64,000 bases of DNA from Cytophagaceae bacterium ABcell3 (GTDB taxonomy: Bacteria; Bacteroidota; Bacteroidia; Cytophagales; Cytophagaceae), in contig CP133159.1 of the NCBI GenBank assembly GCA_030913385.1, forward strand, positions 2,750,584 to 2,814,583, read 5' to 3'. The position numbers and the translations under genes were made by a program. The notes below the pieces were generated by a model that did no database searches, was not told the DNA's origin, and saw only the letters and a list, made by a program, of their open reading frames with translations. Within the stretch, counting starts at the first letter, position 1. Each line of letters opens with the position of its first letter. Below, piece by piece: positions 54,021-63,404 of this stretch.

Positions 54021-55785
54021 AATACTAGACCTGACGATGAGATTGCTTCGTCGTTACCTCCTCGCAATGACGGTGGAGGGATAATATGTTGGTTACCTGT
54101 CAGCGTCCCTTGGACCTGACAGCGTAAGTGATAGCAAGGTGTGCCGATAAAAAATCGGCACTACATTTTTCGCTCCTCGGTGTGACAGGCTATTATGAAG
54201 GATGTAATTAGCAGAAACCCAAAGCTTAACCGTCATTGCGAGGCACAAGATAGTGGTCTGTTAAGCTCTTGGTTAAAAACCTAAGCCTTTAGTTTCTATT
54301 AAAAAATGCCGCGGCAATCTGTTAGGGGTAAGCTGTGCTGTTTGGCTTTGTTTGTGGGAGAATAATATTAGACCTTACGATTAGATTGCTTCGTCGTTTC
54401 CTCCTCGCAATGCGGTGGGGAGGGATAATATGTTGGTTACCTGTCAGCGTCCCTTGGACCTGACAGCGTAAGTGATAGCAAGGTGTGCCGATAAAAAATC
54501 GGCATTACATTTTTCGCTCCTCGGTGTGACAGGCTATTATGAAGGATGTAATTAGCAGAAACCCAAAACTTAACCGTCATTGCGAGGCACAAGATAGTGG
54601 TCGGTTAAGTTTCTTGGTTTAAAACCTAAGCCTTTCGTTTCAATGAAAAAATGCCGCGGCAATCTGTGTTGGTTGATTTGTAGAGTGTATATTAGACCTG
54701 GTGATTAGATTGCTTCGTCGTTACCTCCTTATAATGAATTGGTTGAGTGAGTTGTAATTAGGTTGTTGTTATCTGGTAGGTTGTAAAAACATCTTCCCTT
54801 TAATCCTGTCTATCCTTTAATCCTGCGAATCCCGGTTCAGACAGTATAATACTAGACCTGACGATGAGATTGCTTCGTCGTCCCTCCTCGCAATGACGAT
54901 GGGGGATAATATGTTGGTTACCTGTCAGCGTCCTTTGGACCTGACAGCGTAAGTAAAAAGAAGCAGTGCCGATAAAAAATCGGCACTACATTTATAACGG
55001 TTGTAATTAGCAGAAAACCAAAACTTTAACCGTCATTGCGAGGCACAAGATAGTGGTCGGTTAAGTTCTTGGTTTAAAATTTAAGCCTTTCGATTCTAAG
55101 AAAAAATGCCGCGGCAATCTGTTGGCGGTAAGCTGTAATGGTTTATTTTTAGGGTGTTAATACTAGACTTGACGATGAGATTGCTTCGTTGTTACCTACT
55201 CACAATGAAGTGGTTGAGTGAGTTGTAATTAGGTTGTTGTTATCTGGTAGGTTGTAAAAACATCTTCCCTTTAATCCTGTCTATCCTTTAATCCTGCGAA
55301 TCCCGGTTCAGACAGTATAATACTAGACCTGACGATGAGATTGCTTCGTCGTTCTTCCTCGCAATGACGGTGGGGAGGGATAATATGTTGGTTACCTGTC
55401 AGCGTCCTTTGGACCTGACAGCGTAAGTAAAAAGAAGCAGTGCCGATAAAAAATCGGCACTACATTTATAACGGTTGTAATTAGCAGAAAACCAAAACTT
55501 TAACCGTCATTGCGAGGCACAAGATAGTGGTCGGTTAAGTTCTTGGTTTAAAACCTAAGCCTTTCGTTTCTATGAAAAAATGCCGCGGCAATCTGTTAGG
55601 GGTAAGCTGTGCTGTTTGGCTTTGTTTGTGGGAGAATAATATTAGACCTTACGATTAGATTGCTTCGTCGTTACCTCCTCGCAATGCGGTGGGGAGGGAT
55701 AATATGTTGGTTACCTGTCAGCGTCCCTTGGACCTGACAGCGTAAGTGATAGCAAGCCGTGCCGATAAAAAATCGGCACTACATA
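54021..55785. repeat. Tandem array of REP-like repeat units (about seven units)
   Basis: Units begin with AATACTAGACCTGACGATGA or a variant at 54021, 54364, 54689, 54848, 55159, 55319 and 55638. Long units are 310-345 bases and short ones about 160; the last is cut at the yhhQ stop. Long units hold GATTGCTTCGTCGT...CTCGCAATGACGG near the left and its inverted form CCGTCATTGCGAGGCAC...GCGGCAATCTG near the right, plus the hairpin TGCCGATAAAAAATCGGCA. The pair 54689-55158 is repeated as 55159-55637, a higher-order duplication. No coding sequence is evident. Confidence 0.9.
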
Positions 55786-55786
55786 A

Positions 55787-56611
55787 TTACCCTTCAGCGT
55801 CCACCGGGTTTGATGGCGTAGTGTTTAAAATTTCCTTCTTGCTTCTGGTAGCTTCTTCACCCAGGTAACGGTCTATTAAAAAATGGGCAATGTAAAGTAG
55901 TGGCGACAGGAGTATAGCCATAAATATTTTGAATAAATAGTTGTTGGTACCTACTGATAGGATCATGTCCATACTCCAGGGATTTGTTCTGCTAAACAAA
56001 TTGAAAGCAATATATAGAACAACAAAACTATCCACCAGTTGAGAAACGAGCGTAGACCCTGTAGCTCTGAGCCACAGGTATTTTTTGCCCGTTGCAGACC
56101 TTATCATATCAAAAACATAAATGTCTAGTAATTGCCCCAGTAAAAAAGCGGTAATGGATCCTACAATAATACCTAGCCCCTGTGTGAAAATTATATTGTA
56201 CCAATAATCAATGTTATATTGGCTTGATTCGCCTTCTGGTGCGTTTACATCCAGCCAGAATTGGGCAGGAGGGAGGTAAGTGGCAAACCATATGATCAGA
56301 AAGGAGTAGGCAATGAAAAATGCGGTAATCCAGCTTATTTTTCGAACTCCTGGCTTTCCAAAATATTCATTGATAATGTCTGTAGTAATAAAAACGATAG
56401 GCCATATTACCGCACCTGCTGTTAGGGTAAACTTGAGGTAGAAACCTTGCCAAAGCTCTATGCCTTCAGGGTCAGCGCCCACTAGTGGTTCTGCCGAAAA
56501 GATCTTGACTCCAATGATTTCTGCTATAATGGCATTGGTAAGGAATATTCCACTTAAAATAATAAATAGGTTTGTTGCTTTTTTACCTTGCGGGTTAATA
56601 AGTCGCCCCAT
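55787..56611 (-). CDS. yhhQ: Queuosine precursor transporter (YhhQ/VUT family)
   Basis: 274 residues with about six to seven membrane helices (for example NLFIILSGIFLTNAIIAEII, IIWPIVFITTDIINEYF-like here VIWPIVFITTDIINEYFGK, ITAFFIAYSFLIIWFATYL). The motif FITTDIINEYFG and the later QLLDIYVFDMIR and LVSQLVDSFVVLYIAF match the YhhQ family, which imports 7-deazaguanine precursors of queuosine. The last residues lie at the edge of the repeat array; the C-terminus looks intact. It starts 17 bases after the end of rnz. Confidence 0.88.
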   Translation of the reverse strand: MGRLINPQGKKATNLFIILSGIFLTNAIIAEIIGVKIFSAEPLVGADPEGIELWQGFYLKFTLTAGAVIWPIVFITTDIINEYFGKPGVRKISWITAFFIAYSFLIIWFATYLPPAQFWLDVNAPEGESSQYNIDYWYNIIFTQGLGIIVGSITAFLLGQLLDIYVFDMIRSATGKKYLWLRATGSTLVSQLVDSFVVLYIAFNLFSRTNPWSMDMILSVGTNNYLFKIFMAILLSPLLYIAHFLIDRYLGEEATRSKKEILNTTPSNPVDAEG

Positions 56612-56628
56612 TTTTATAAGATTTAAGC

Positions 56629-57543
56629 CTATTCCTCAATATAATGAGATTCTCCTTCTATAGAAAGGTAAGACTTAGGAAAAACAGTCCTTGCTTCTTC
56701 TTGGAAAGGCCTGAGGTCTTTGTATCTGGCAGAGTAATGCCCTAAGAGCAGTTTGCCTACCTTTGCTTTTTGGGCAATCGTAGCTGCCTGCAGCGCAGTG
56801 GTATGATAAGTAGCTTCTGCCCTTTGTAACATGTCATGCAGAAAAGTGCTTTCGTGGTACAGGACATCCACGCCTTGGATTAGCGGTATTATGCTTTCAT
56901 TGTATATAGTATCAGAACAATAGGCATAAGACCTGCTTTTTTTAGGGGGAAGAGTAACTTCTTCATTTTTGATCGTTGAGCCATCTTCAAGCTGGAGGTC
57001 TAAGCCTTTTTTTAAGTTGGCTATATTGAGCAAAGAGAGGTTTTCTGGCAGCTTTTCTTTATCAATCCTCCTTTTCTTAGGCTTTTCTTGGAACAGAAAG
57101 CCACAGCAGTGAACCCTGTGTTGCAGTGGGATCGTACTGACAGTAAGCTTGTCCAGATCCAAAACAGTATCAGGAGTAGCTGGATCAAGGACTTGAAAAA
57201 TGATTTTGTAGTTAAGGTTGGACTCAGAGTATTTTAGCTGCAATGTGATGATTTCATCAAGACCGGCAGGACCAAAGATGTATAAGTCTTTAGTCCTGCC
57301 GTGCAGGTGCAAAGTACTTAAAAGGCCTATAAGGCCAAAAAAGTGGTCGCCATGAAGGTGGCTTATGAATATATAGTTAATCTTTCCGGACTTAATGCGG
57401 AACTTCATTAACTGAACTTGGGTAGATTCTCCGCAATCGATTAGGAAATGTTCACCGTTAATAGTGACTATTTGTGCAGTTTGGTTGCGGTTGTAAACTG
57501 GCGTTGCAGAACTTGACCCTAAAATTTTTATTTCAAAAGACAA
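56629..57543 (-). CDS. rnz: Ribonuclease Z
   Basis: 304 residues, the short RNase Z form. It has the start EIKILGSSSATPVYNRNQTAQ, the zinc motif SHLHGDHFFGLIGLL, the exosite arm in the middle (around RIDKEKLPENLSLLNIANL) and the later HESTFLHD and LGHYSARYKD. It removes 3' trailers from tRNA precursors; none of the tRNAs in this window encodes CCA, consistent with the need for such processing. It follows the STAS gene with a 2-base gap and precedes yhhQ by 17, so the three are likely an operon. Confidence 0.93.
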   Translation of the reverse strand: MSFEIKILGSSSATPVYNRNQTAQIVTINGEHFLIDCGESTQVQLMKFRIKSGKINYIFISHLHGDHFFGLIGLLSTLHLHGRTKDLYIFGPAGLDEIITLQLKYSESNLNYKIIFQVLDPATPDTVLDLDKLTVSTIPLQHRVHCCGFLFQEKPKKRRIDKEKLPENLSLLNIANLKKGLDLQLEDGSTIKNEEVTLPPKKSRSYAYCSDTIYNESIIPLIQGVDVLYHESTFLHDMLQRAEATYHTTALQAATIAQKAKVGKLLLGHYSARYKDLRPFQEEARTVFPKSYLSIEGESHYIEE

Positions 57544-57545
57544 TC

Positions 57546-57929
57546 TTACTCCTCTTTATCTTCAGCTCTAAGATTTCTTTCTAGTTCATTCATGAAAATG
57601 GCGTCTACACCTTCTTCTACTGTTGGCAGTAGGTTAAGAATGGAGTCCAACTGTGAAATTTTGATCATCTTCATTACGTGGTCTGATGTTTTAGCTAGCA
57701 CAAACATCCCTTCTTCATTTTCACACAACCTATTTCCAACTAAGATGGAGCTTAGACCTGAAGAATCTACATATTTCACATCTTCCATATCCAGAATGAT
57801 GTTCTTACAACCTTCTGCATTAAGTTTTACAATTTCTGACTTAAGATCTGGTGCAATCACAGATGTCAGTTTATCTTCTTTTAACTTAATGAGACAATAC
57901 TTTTCGTTTTTTTCTACTGAAGACTGCAT
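57546..57929 (-). CDS. STAS-domain protein (anti-sigma factor antagonist-like)
   Basis: 127 residues, one STAS domain. The phosphorylation motif VKYVDSSGLSSIL is present, with Ser57 in the position of the regulated serine of SpoIIAA. The N-terminal strand region (KYCLIKLKEDKLTSVIAPDL) and C-terminal helix fit the family. It probably binds an anti-sigma-type kinase, none of which is adjacent. It is directly upstream of rnz. Confidence 0.85.
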   Translation of the reverse strand: MQSSVEKNEKYCLIKLKEDKLTSVIAPDLKSEIVKLNAEGCKNIILDMEDVKYVDSSGLSSILVGNRLCENEEGMFVLAKTSDHVMKMIKISQLDSILNLLPTVEEGVDAIFMNELERNLRAEDKEE

Positions 57930-57968
57930 TGATATAAATATTGATAATAGTTTATTAAATATAAAATT

Positions 57969-58913
57969 TTATTTCAACTCTGGCAAAAAGGCTGTAATAT
58001 TTTTGTTAATTCTTGAAAGCGGTTCACTGCTTTCGTCTTTTTTGAAGGTTTCCCCCGTTACTTTTTCATACAGCTCAATATACCTTTCAGAAATCATTTG
58101 TACCCGTTCATCGGTCATTTCTGGCACTTGCTGCCCTTCTTTTCCTTGAAAATTATTTTCAATCAACCACTCCCGGACAAATTCTTTGGAAAGCTGCTTT
58201 TGTTTTTCACCTTTACTTTGACGTTCTTCATAACCTTCGGTATAGAAGTACCTGGAAGAGTCTGGGGTGTGTACTTCATCTATCAAGTAGATTCTCCCGT
58301 TTTTCTTTCCAAACTCATATTTGGTGTCTACCAATATAAGCCCCTGTGCTGCGGCCATTTCTGTGCCTCTTTTAAATAAAGCTCGGGTATATTCTTCCAT
58401 CAGCACGTAATCTTCTTCAGGAACCAGCCCTTTTTCTAGGATTTCTTCTCTGGAAATATCCTCATCATGTCCTTCTTTTGCTTTTGTAGTAGGCGTAATG
58501 ATTGGTTCGGGAAGTCTGTCATTTTCTTTTAAACCTTCTGGCAGAGATACACCACACAAAGTCCTTTTGCCAGCTTTATATTCACGCCATGCATGACCTG
58601 CCAGATAACCTCTGATGACCATTTCAACGGGTTGGCCTTCGCAGTTGTGACCTATGGTTACACATGGGTCTGGTGCGCCGGTTACCCAATTGGGCACTAT
58701 ATCGGCAGTGGCTTTTAAAAACTTTAATGCAATTTGGTTAAGTACCTGTCCTTTGTAGGGGATAGCACGGGGAAGTACCACATCGAATGCAGATATACGA
58801 TCGGTTACTACTACAGCGATTTTATCGTTAAAAAAGTAGACATCTCTGACTTTGCCCTTATAAAATCCTGTTTGGCCTGGAAAACTAAAGCTGGTTTCCT
58901 TTACTGCATCCAT
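57969..58913 (-). CDS. purC: Phosphoribosylaminoimidazole-succinocarboxamide synthase
   Basis: 314 residues, the longer form like that of yeast Ade1 rather than the 237-residue E. coli type. The ATP region near the start ([20 protein letters not shown], then [20 protein letters not shown]) and [30 protein letters not shown] are characteristic. It joins aspartate to CAIR in purine synthesis. It lies 39 bases upstream of the STAS gene in the same orientation. Confidence 0.95.
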   Translation of the reverse strand: MDAVKETSFSFPGQTGFYKGKVRDVYFFNDKIAVVVTDRISAFDVVLPRAIPYKGQVLNQIALKFLKATADIVPNWVTGAPDPCVTIGHNCEGQPVEMVIRGYLAGHAWREYKAGKRTLCGVSLPEGLKENDRLPEPIITPTTKAKEGHDEDISREEILEKGLVPEEDYVLMEEYTRALFKRGTEMAAAQGLILVDTKYEFGKKNGRIYLIDEVHTPDSSRYFYTEGYEERQSKGEKQKQLSKEFVREWLIENNFQGKEGQQVPEMTDERVQMISERYIELYEKVTGETFKKDESSEPLSRINKNITAFLPELK

Positions 58914-59057
58914 ATTTTTTTCTTTAGAATCGACAAAATTAACAATTATTGAGAAGCTCCAAAGCTAATTGGTGCAAACATAATTATTAATTATGTAAGG
59001 ATATAAGAAAATGATGGGTGTTTTTTTATTAATAACTATCTTCTGAAAAGCAGATGG

Positions 59058-60596
59058 TTAATTTTCAGCAGATTCTTCTATTGTTTTTTCTGAGATTTTT
59101 TCTCCGTTTTTATATACTTCTTTCTTGATCAGATCTCCATTTTCTGAATAATGGTTCCACTTTCCTGACTCTTTCCCATTGATATATTGCCCTTCTATGG
59201 CCAGTGTTCCATTGCTGTGAAACTTTTTATAGTTTCCATAGGGGGTATTGTTTTTGTAATTGGTTTCTGTTTTCACTGTTCCGTCCGGATAGTATTTTTT
59301 CCAAATACCCGTTTTTATTCCGTGAGAATAGCTTTGGGTTTCTGTTAAATAACCATCTTCATGATATACCTCCTTTTCTTCGTGCAATTTATCTTTTATA
59401 TAAAAAGCTTTCTCCTTGATGTTTTTATTTTCATGATAAGATATCCACTCTCCATTTTTCTTACCGTCTTCAAAATGTTGGACTTCCTTTAGGTTGCCAC
59501 TTTCATAATAGCTTTTTATGGTTAGCCTTTTTTCTTTGCCAAAATCTTGAAGTTCCTTAACCTTTCCGTTGGGGAAGTATGTGTAATTCTTGCCGGATTT
59601 TTTACCATGTTCATAATTAAGTTTATGTTTTATGGTGCCATCGTCATACCAGCCTGTGTTGGGGCCGTGTAGCTTTCCATTTACTTGATGGCCTTCAAGA
59701 ACCAATGTTCCTTCGCGGTTATAGTTTCTAAACCGACCTGTTTTTTTGCCTTCTACTATGGAAGATTCTGTTTCTATTCCTCCATCTTCGTAGTAGGTTT
59801 TGAAGTACTCATGAAGTACACCTTTTTTGTATTTCTCTTCTGTTTTTATATTCCCATTTTTGTAAAAAGTACGTGTTATCCCGTTGGGCTTGTTGTTTTT
59901 GTATTCAGCCTCCGATTTCAACGTTCCGTCTTTGAAAAATTCTTTCATAGCTCCTTCCACATTTCCATCTATATAATTGGCTATTACTTTTTCTTTCCCA
60001 TTAGGGAAATAGGTTGTTATTTCACCTATCAGCTCACCTTCCTCATAGTTAGCTTTTTGCAAAAGGTTGCCATTTTGGTCATAAACAAGCACGGCTCCAT
60101 CACGGACGCCGTCATTGTAGGTGTATTCCGCTTTTGTGTTGCCATTGGGATAGTACTCTTTATAGGTGCCGTCAAGATTTCCTTCCTTGAGGGTTCCTTC
60201 GGCAGCCAATTGCCCGTCTGCATAAAACTTGGTAAACTTATTTTTGTGCTTATGGTCGAAATGCTCACGGTGCAGTAAATTGCCAGAGATGTCAAAGTAT
60301 TTAAACTCCCCAGTTTGAACACCGTTTTTGTATGCGCCTTCTGTCTTTACCTGCCCGTTTTCGAAATATTCGGTATATTCTCCTTCTAACTGTCCGTTTT
60401 CATACCAAGCTAAGACAACGGTTGTTCCTTCTGCAGAAAACTTACGGTACTCTCCATGCATAATGGGGTTTCCTTGAGAAAGGATAGAATACTCCTCTTT
60501 TACCTGCTCGGTTCCTTCGAAATAAGTACGGACCACCTCTTGTGAAAAGCCTATGGTGGATATAAAAATAAAATATATTGACAGTAGAAACTTCAT
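59058..60596 (-). CDS. Secreted MORN-like repeat protein (YwqK-type)
   Basis: 512 residues. A signal peptide (KFLLSIYFIFISTIGFS) is followed by roughly twenty repeats of about 23 residues on the pattern Y-x-x-G-x-x-x-G-x-x-x-x-Y-x-x-N-G-x-x-K-x-E (for example YEEGELIGEITTYFPNG, YKNGVQTGEF), running to the C-terminus (ESAEN). The family is often labelled YwqK antitoxin; with a signal peptide and no toxin nearby that label does not fit here. It should be periplasmic or surface-exposed, binding a partner or cell-wall component. Single gene; recombination among repeats may change its length between strains. Confidence 0.85.
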   Translation of the reverse strand: MKFLLSIYFIFISTIGFSQEVVRTYFEGTEQVKEEYSILSQGNPIMHGEYRKFSAEGTTVVLAWYENGQLEGEYTEYFENGQVKTEGAYKNGVQTGEFKYFDISGNLLHREHFDHKHKNKFTKFYADGQLAAEGTLKEGNLDGTYKEYYPNGNTKAEYTYNDGVRDGAVLVYDQNGNLLQKANYEEGELIGEITTYFPNGKEKVIANYIDGNVEGAMKEFFKDGTLKSEAEYKNNKPNGITRTFYKNGNIKTEEKYKKGVLHEYFKTYYEDGGIETESSIVEGKKTGRFRNYNREGTLVLEGHQVNGKLHGPNTGWYDDGTIKHKLNYEHGKKSGKNYTYFPNGKVKELQDFGKEKRLTIKSYYESGNLKEVQHFEDGKKNGEWISYHENKNIKEKAFYIKDKLHEEKEVYHEDGYLTETQSYSHGIKTGIWKKYYPDGTVKTETNYKNNTPYGNYKKFHSNGTLAIEGQYINGKESGKWNHYSENGDLIKKEVYKNGEKISEKTIEESAEN

Positions 60597-60788
60597 AAAC
60601 TGAATTTTCTGATTAACGATAAAAAAATGATCTTTAGTTTATAAATAGGGGTGTAACTGACATTTTGCAAGAAAAACCCCTATTTGTCTATTGGTTTGCA
60701 TTGCCAGCACTTCCCTAATTTGCCAGCAATGCAGTGAGTGTAATGGTCACTTAAACAGTTAATTATGTGCTTTTCAGGAGAATAAAAA

Positions 60789-61964
60789 CTAAACCTTTTC
60801 AAAAACAAGGGCTGATGCGCCGCCTCCGCCATTGCATATGCCTGAAACGCCTATAGCTCCCTTGTTACTTTCCAGTACATTGAGCAAAGTAGTGATTATT
60901 CTTGCCCCTGAGCAACCTATTGGATGGCCTAAAGCCACTGCTCCTCCCCAAATATTGACTTGGTCTGGTTGTAAGTCAAGAAGCTGGTTATTGGCAAGGG
61001 AAACTACAGAAAAAGCCTCGTTTATTTCAAAATAGTCTACATCGCTTTTATCTAATCCTGCTACTTTAAGGGCCTTGGGAATGGCCAGGGCAGGGGTGGT
61101 GGTGAACTTTTCAGGGCTTTGTTCGGCATCTGCAAAACCAATGATTTTAGCAATAGGTTTTAAACCAAGCTGTTCAGCTTTTTCTTTGCTGACCAGCAAT
61201 ACAGCTGACGCACCATCATTCAGAGAAGAAGCATTGGCAGCGGTTACTGTTCCTTCTTTTTCAAATACTGGCTTTAGGGCTGGAATTTTATCAAAGTTTA
61301 CTTTAGAAATTTCTTCGTCTTCTTCAACAGTATTGGTCTTGCCACGTGAAGTGATTTCTACAGGGACGATCTCATTTTTGAACTTTCCTTCCAAGGAAGC
61401 ACTTGTTGCTCTTTTGTAAGACTCTATGGCAAAATTATCCTGCATTTCACGGGTAATACTCATTTCTTTGGCAGTAATTTCTGCTGCATTTCCCATATGG
61501 AAATCTTTATAAACATCCCAAAGCCCATCTTTTATGATGCCGTCTATAACTTGTCCGTGTCCTAACTTTTGCCCAAACCTGGTTTTGTCAAGGTAGTAGG
61601 GTACATTTGACATGCTTTCCATGCCTCCTGCTATAACTACCTCCGCTTGGCCTGTCATAATAGATTGTGCGGCCATCATTACTGCTTTAGAACCAGATGC
61701 ACAGACTTTGTTTACGGTAGTGCATTGTACACTTGGGTTAAGGCCTGCAAATATGGCCGCTTGTCTTGCTGGTGCCTGGCCTAAGTTAGCTGACAGCACA
61801 TTGCCCATAATTACTTCCTCTATTTCCGATTGGTCTATTCCTGCTTTGGTTAATAGACCTTTTATGGCAACAGCGCCTAGTTGAGTGGCAGATAAAGCAG
61901 CTAGTGTGCCCCCAAAGCTTCCGATAGGGGTACGGACGGCTGAAACTACATATACTTCTTTCAT
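60789..61964 (-). CDS. Acetyl-CoA C-acyltransferase (thiolase)
   Basis: 391 residues. The catalytic residues are in place: Cys88 in NKVCASGSK, His347 in GHPIGCSGAR and Cys377 in CNGGGGASA. It condenses or cleaves acyl-CoA/acetyl-CoA; length and motifs fit both biosynthetic acetoacetyl-CoA thiolase and the beta-oxidation enzyme, and I cannot decide between them. It stands alone, with no hydratase/dehydrogenase gene adjacent; etfBA at 47.6 kb are compatible with beta-oxidation. Confidence 0.92.
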   Translation of the reverse strand: MKEVYVVSAVRTPIGSFGGTLAALSATQLGAVAIKGLLTKAGIDQSEIEEVIMGNVLSANLGQAPARQAAIFAGLNPSVQCTTVNKVCASGSKAVMMAAQSIMTGQAEVVIAGGMESMSNVPYYLDKTRFGQKLGHGQVIDGIIKDGLWDVYKDFHMGNAAEITAKEMSITREMQDNFAIESYKRATSASLEGKFKNEIVPVEITSRGKTNTVEEDEEISKVNFDKIPALKPVFEKEGTVTAANASSLNDGASAVLLVSKEKAEQLGLKPIAKIIGFADAEQSPEKFTTTPALAIPKALKVAGLDKSDVDYFEINEAFSVVSLANNQLLDLQPDQVNIWGGAVALGHPIGCSGARIITTLLNVLESNKGAIGVSGICNGGGGASALVFEKV

Positions 61965-62130
61965 AAATGTCTTTTTTAAAAGTGAACGATAGGACAGACC
62001 CTTTGAAGCAGGTGATAATCCATTGGAAACAAACCTCTATATGTTGGCTTGTTTTTCATTAACAACTTTTCGCTTTGAAATATAGTTGCCTTCTTTTGTT
62101 TTTACTAACAATTATCTATAAAGAATAATT

Positions 62131-62503
62131 GAGGCGCCGATTTAGTTATCTTAAATGTTATTAGCTGACCAAGGTTCGCTTAGTTACTTTTTGCCTCGCC
62201 GGCAGGGCCTTACTTTTTTTCTTAGACAAAAAAAGTAAGCAAAAAAGTCAAGGCCTGTGATGAAATTTGCTAAACTTTATAACCATTACGCTATCCCGAT
62301 AGCTATCGGGATGAAACTCACCCTCCTTGCGTCGGGCTCAAACAGCAAATTTTTTGGCCGCTTCATGCTTAGAAAGTTCTTAACGCAATTTCATCAATGG
62401 CCGCCTTATTTTCTAACAATTGCACATACCGCCATTTAAAGAAGACAGCTTAAAGGCATAATATCATACAAGTAAAAAACTAATAGGCTCAAATGGGTAA
62501 TCC
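62131..62503 (-). mobile_element. Family A MITE-like element, copy 3 (373 bp)
   Basis: Inverted relative to copy 1. The interior matches closely (for example GCCTCGCCGGCA, TTTGCTAAACTTTATAACCA, TTCTTAACGCAATTTCATCA). It is flanked by perfect 12-bp direct repeats TAAAGAATAATT (62119-62130 and 62504-62515). It carries an inserted 18-base palindrome around CCCGATAGCTATCGGG (about 62295-62310) that copy 1 lacks. The left inverted end has drifted more than the right (AAATGGGTAATCC). Confidence 0.85.
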
Positions 62504-62693
62504 TAAAGAATAATTTTTTGAAACTAGTAAGTAATATACGTTTTTGCTGACACGCGGTTAATGGCTGACAACTGAGACGGTTACATTTGGTGTGCGATTG
62601 GACAATGGTCCTTTTAGCTTTATTGGAGAATATTTTTTAGAATTTTTTTTAAAAAGGGCTTGTTTCGTAAAAATAAATAATGCTATCTTTGCA

Positions 62694-62701
62694 GCACTTT
62701 T
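62694..62701 (+). promoter_or_regulatory. -7 box for tRNA-Ser
   Basis: TATCTTTG 33 bases upstream of the tRNA matches the Bacteroidetes -7 consensus TAnnTTTG. No TTTG was found at the expected distance upstream, so it is a partial match. Confidence 0.4.
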
Positions 62702-62733
62702 TCGGGGAAACGAAAAGGGAATGTTCTAAAAAA

Positions 62734-62822
<89 letters not shown>

Positions 62823-62899
62823 CACAATTTTCATAATTTATTGATTTTAAAAGCTCTAAAAAAAAGTAAAAAAAGAGTAGCAAGTTTAAAAATAATCAC

Positions 62900-62907
62900 T
62901 ACCTTTG
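62900..62907 (+). promoter_or_regulatory. -7 box for tRNA-Pro and downstream tRNA-Arg
   Basis: TACCTTTG, 58 bases before tRNA-Pro, matches TAnnTTTG. The -33 element is not evident. Confidence 0.4.
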
Positions 62908-62964
62908 CACAACAATTTTCAAAAGGGCTTTTAAAGACTCTAAAAAGAGAAAAAAATAGTAGTT

Positions 62965-63039
62965 CGGGGTGTAGCGTAGCCCGGTTATCGCGCCACATTT
63001 GGGATGTGGAGGTCGCAGGTTCGAATCCTGCCACCCCGA
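62965..63039 (+). tRNA. tRNA-Pro (TGG)
   Basis: 75 bases. Acceptor CGGGGTG/CACCCCG with discriminator A; anticodon stem CCACA/TGTGG with loop TTTGGGA, anticodon TGG; T-arm GCAGGTTCGAATCCTGC. CCA is not encoded. Confidence 0.96.
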
Positions 63040-63063
63040 CTAATTTTACAGCTTAGCTGTAAT

Positions 63064-63137
63064 GGACCCGTAGCTCAGCTGGATAGAGCAACTGCCTTCT
63101 AAGCAGTAGGTCTCTGGTTCGAATCCAGACGGGTTCA
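63064..63137 (+). tRNA. tRNA-Arg (TCT)
   Basis: 74 bases. Acceptor GGACCCG/CGGGTTC with discriminator A; anticodon stem ACTGC/GCAGT with loop CTTCTAA, anticodon TCT; T-arm TCTGGTTCGAATCCAGA. It is 24 bases after tRNA-Pro and shares its terminator. Confidence 0.96.
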
Positions 63138-63151
63138 CGATTAAAAACATT

Positions 63152-63186
63152 GAAACCACTTATTCTTTAATAAGTGGTTTTTTTAT
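63152..63186 (+). terminator. Terminator after the tRNA cluster
   Basis: AAACCACTTATT and AATAAGTGGTTT form a 12-bp stem around CTTT, followed by a T-run. Confidence 0.88.
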
Positions 63187-63213
63187 TTAGCTTCAACTAA
63201 AAAAACACTTTCT

Positions 63214-63262
63214 TTAACCTAGATTATGCAATAGAAAGTTCTAATGCATAATCTAGGTTAAA
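63214..63262. repeat. Family C repeat, near-perfect 49-base palindrome
   Basis: TTAACCTAGATTATGCA and TGCATAATCTAGGTTAA are perfect inverted 17-mers; the centre adds TAGAA...TTCTA. It is the most symmetrical copy of the family and lies between the tRNA terminator and prfC. Confidence 0.75.
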
Positions 63263-63404
63263 ACCCCTATTTGTCATGATTGGCAAACATACTTAAACAT
63301 AGCCTTTAACTCGGCTTAATGTCGCTTTGATTTATGCTTTTGCCTGAATTACTATTTAGGTTTATTATATTAAATTATTCTCTTGTTCTTTCTGTTACAC
63401 CTAC

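Noticed and set aside
54021-55785. CRISPR array
   Set aside because: Units are 160-345 bases with no short regular repeats and spacers, and no cas gene is present.
59058-60596. YwqK antitoxin of a toxin-antitoxin pair
   Set aside because: The protein has a signal peptide and no adjacent small toxin gene; the name reflects MORN repeats only.
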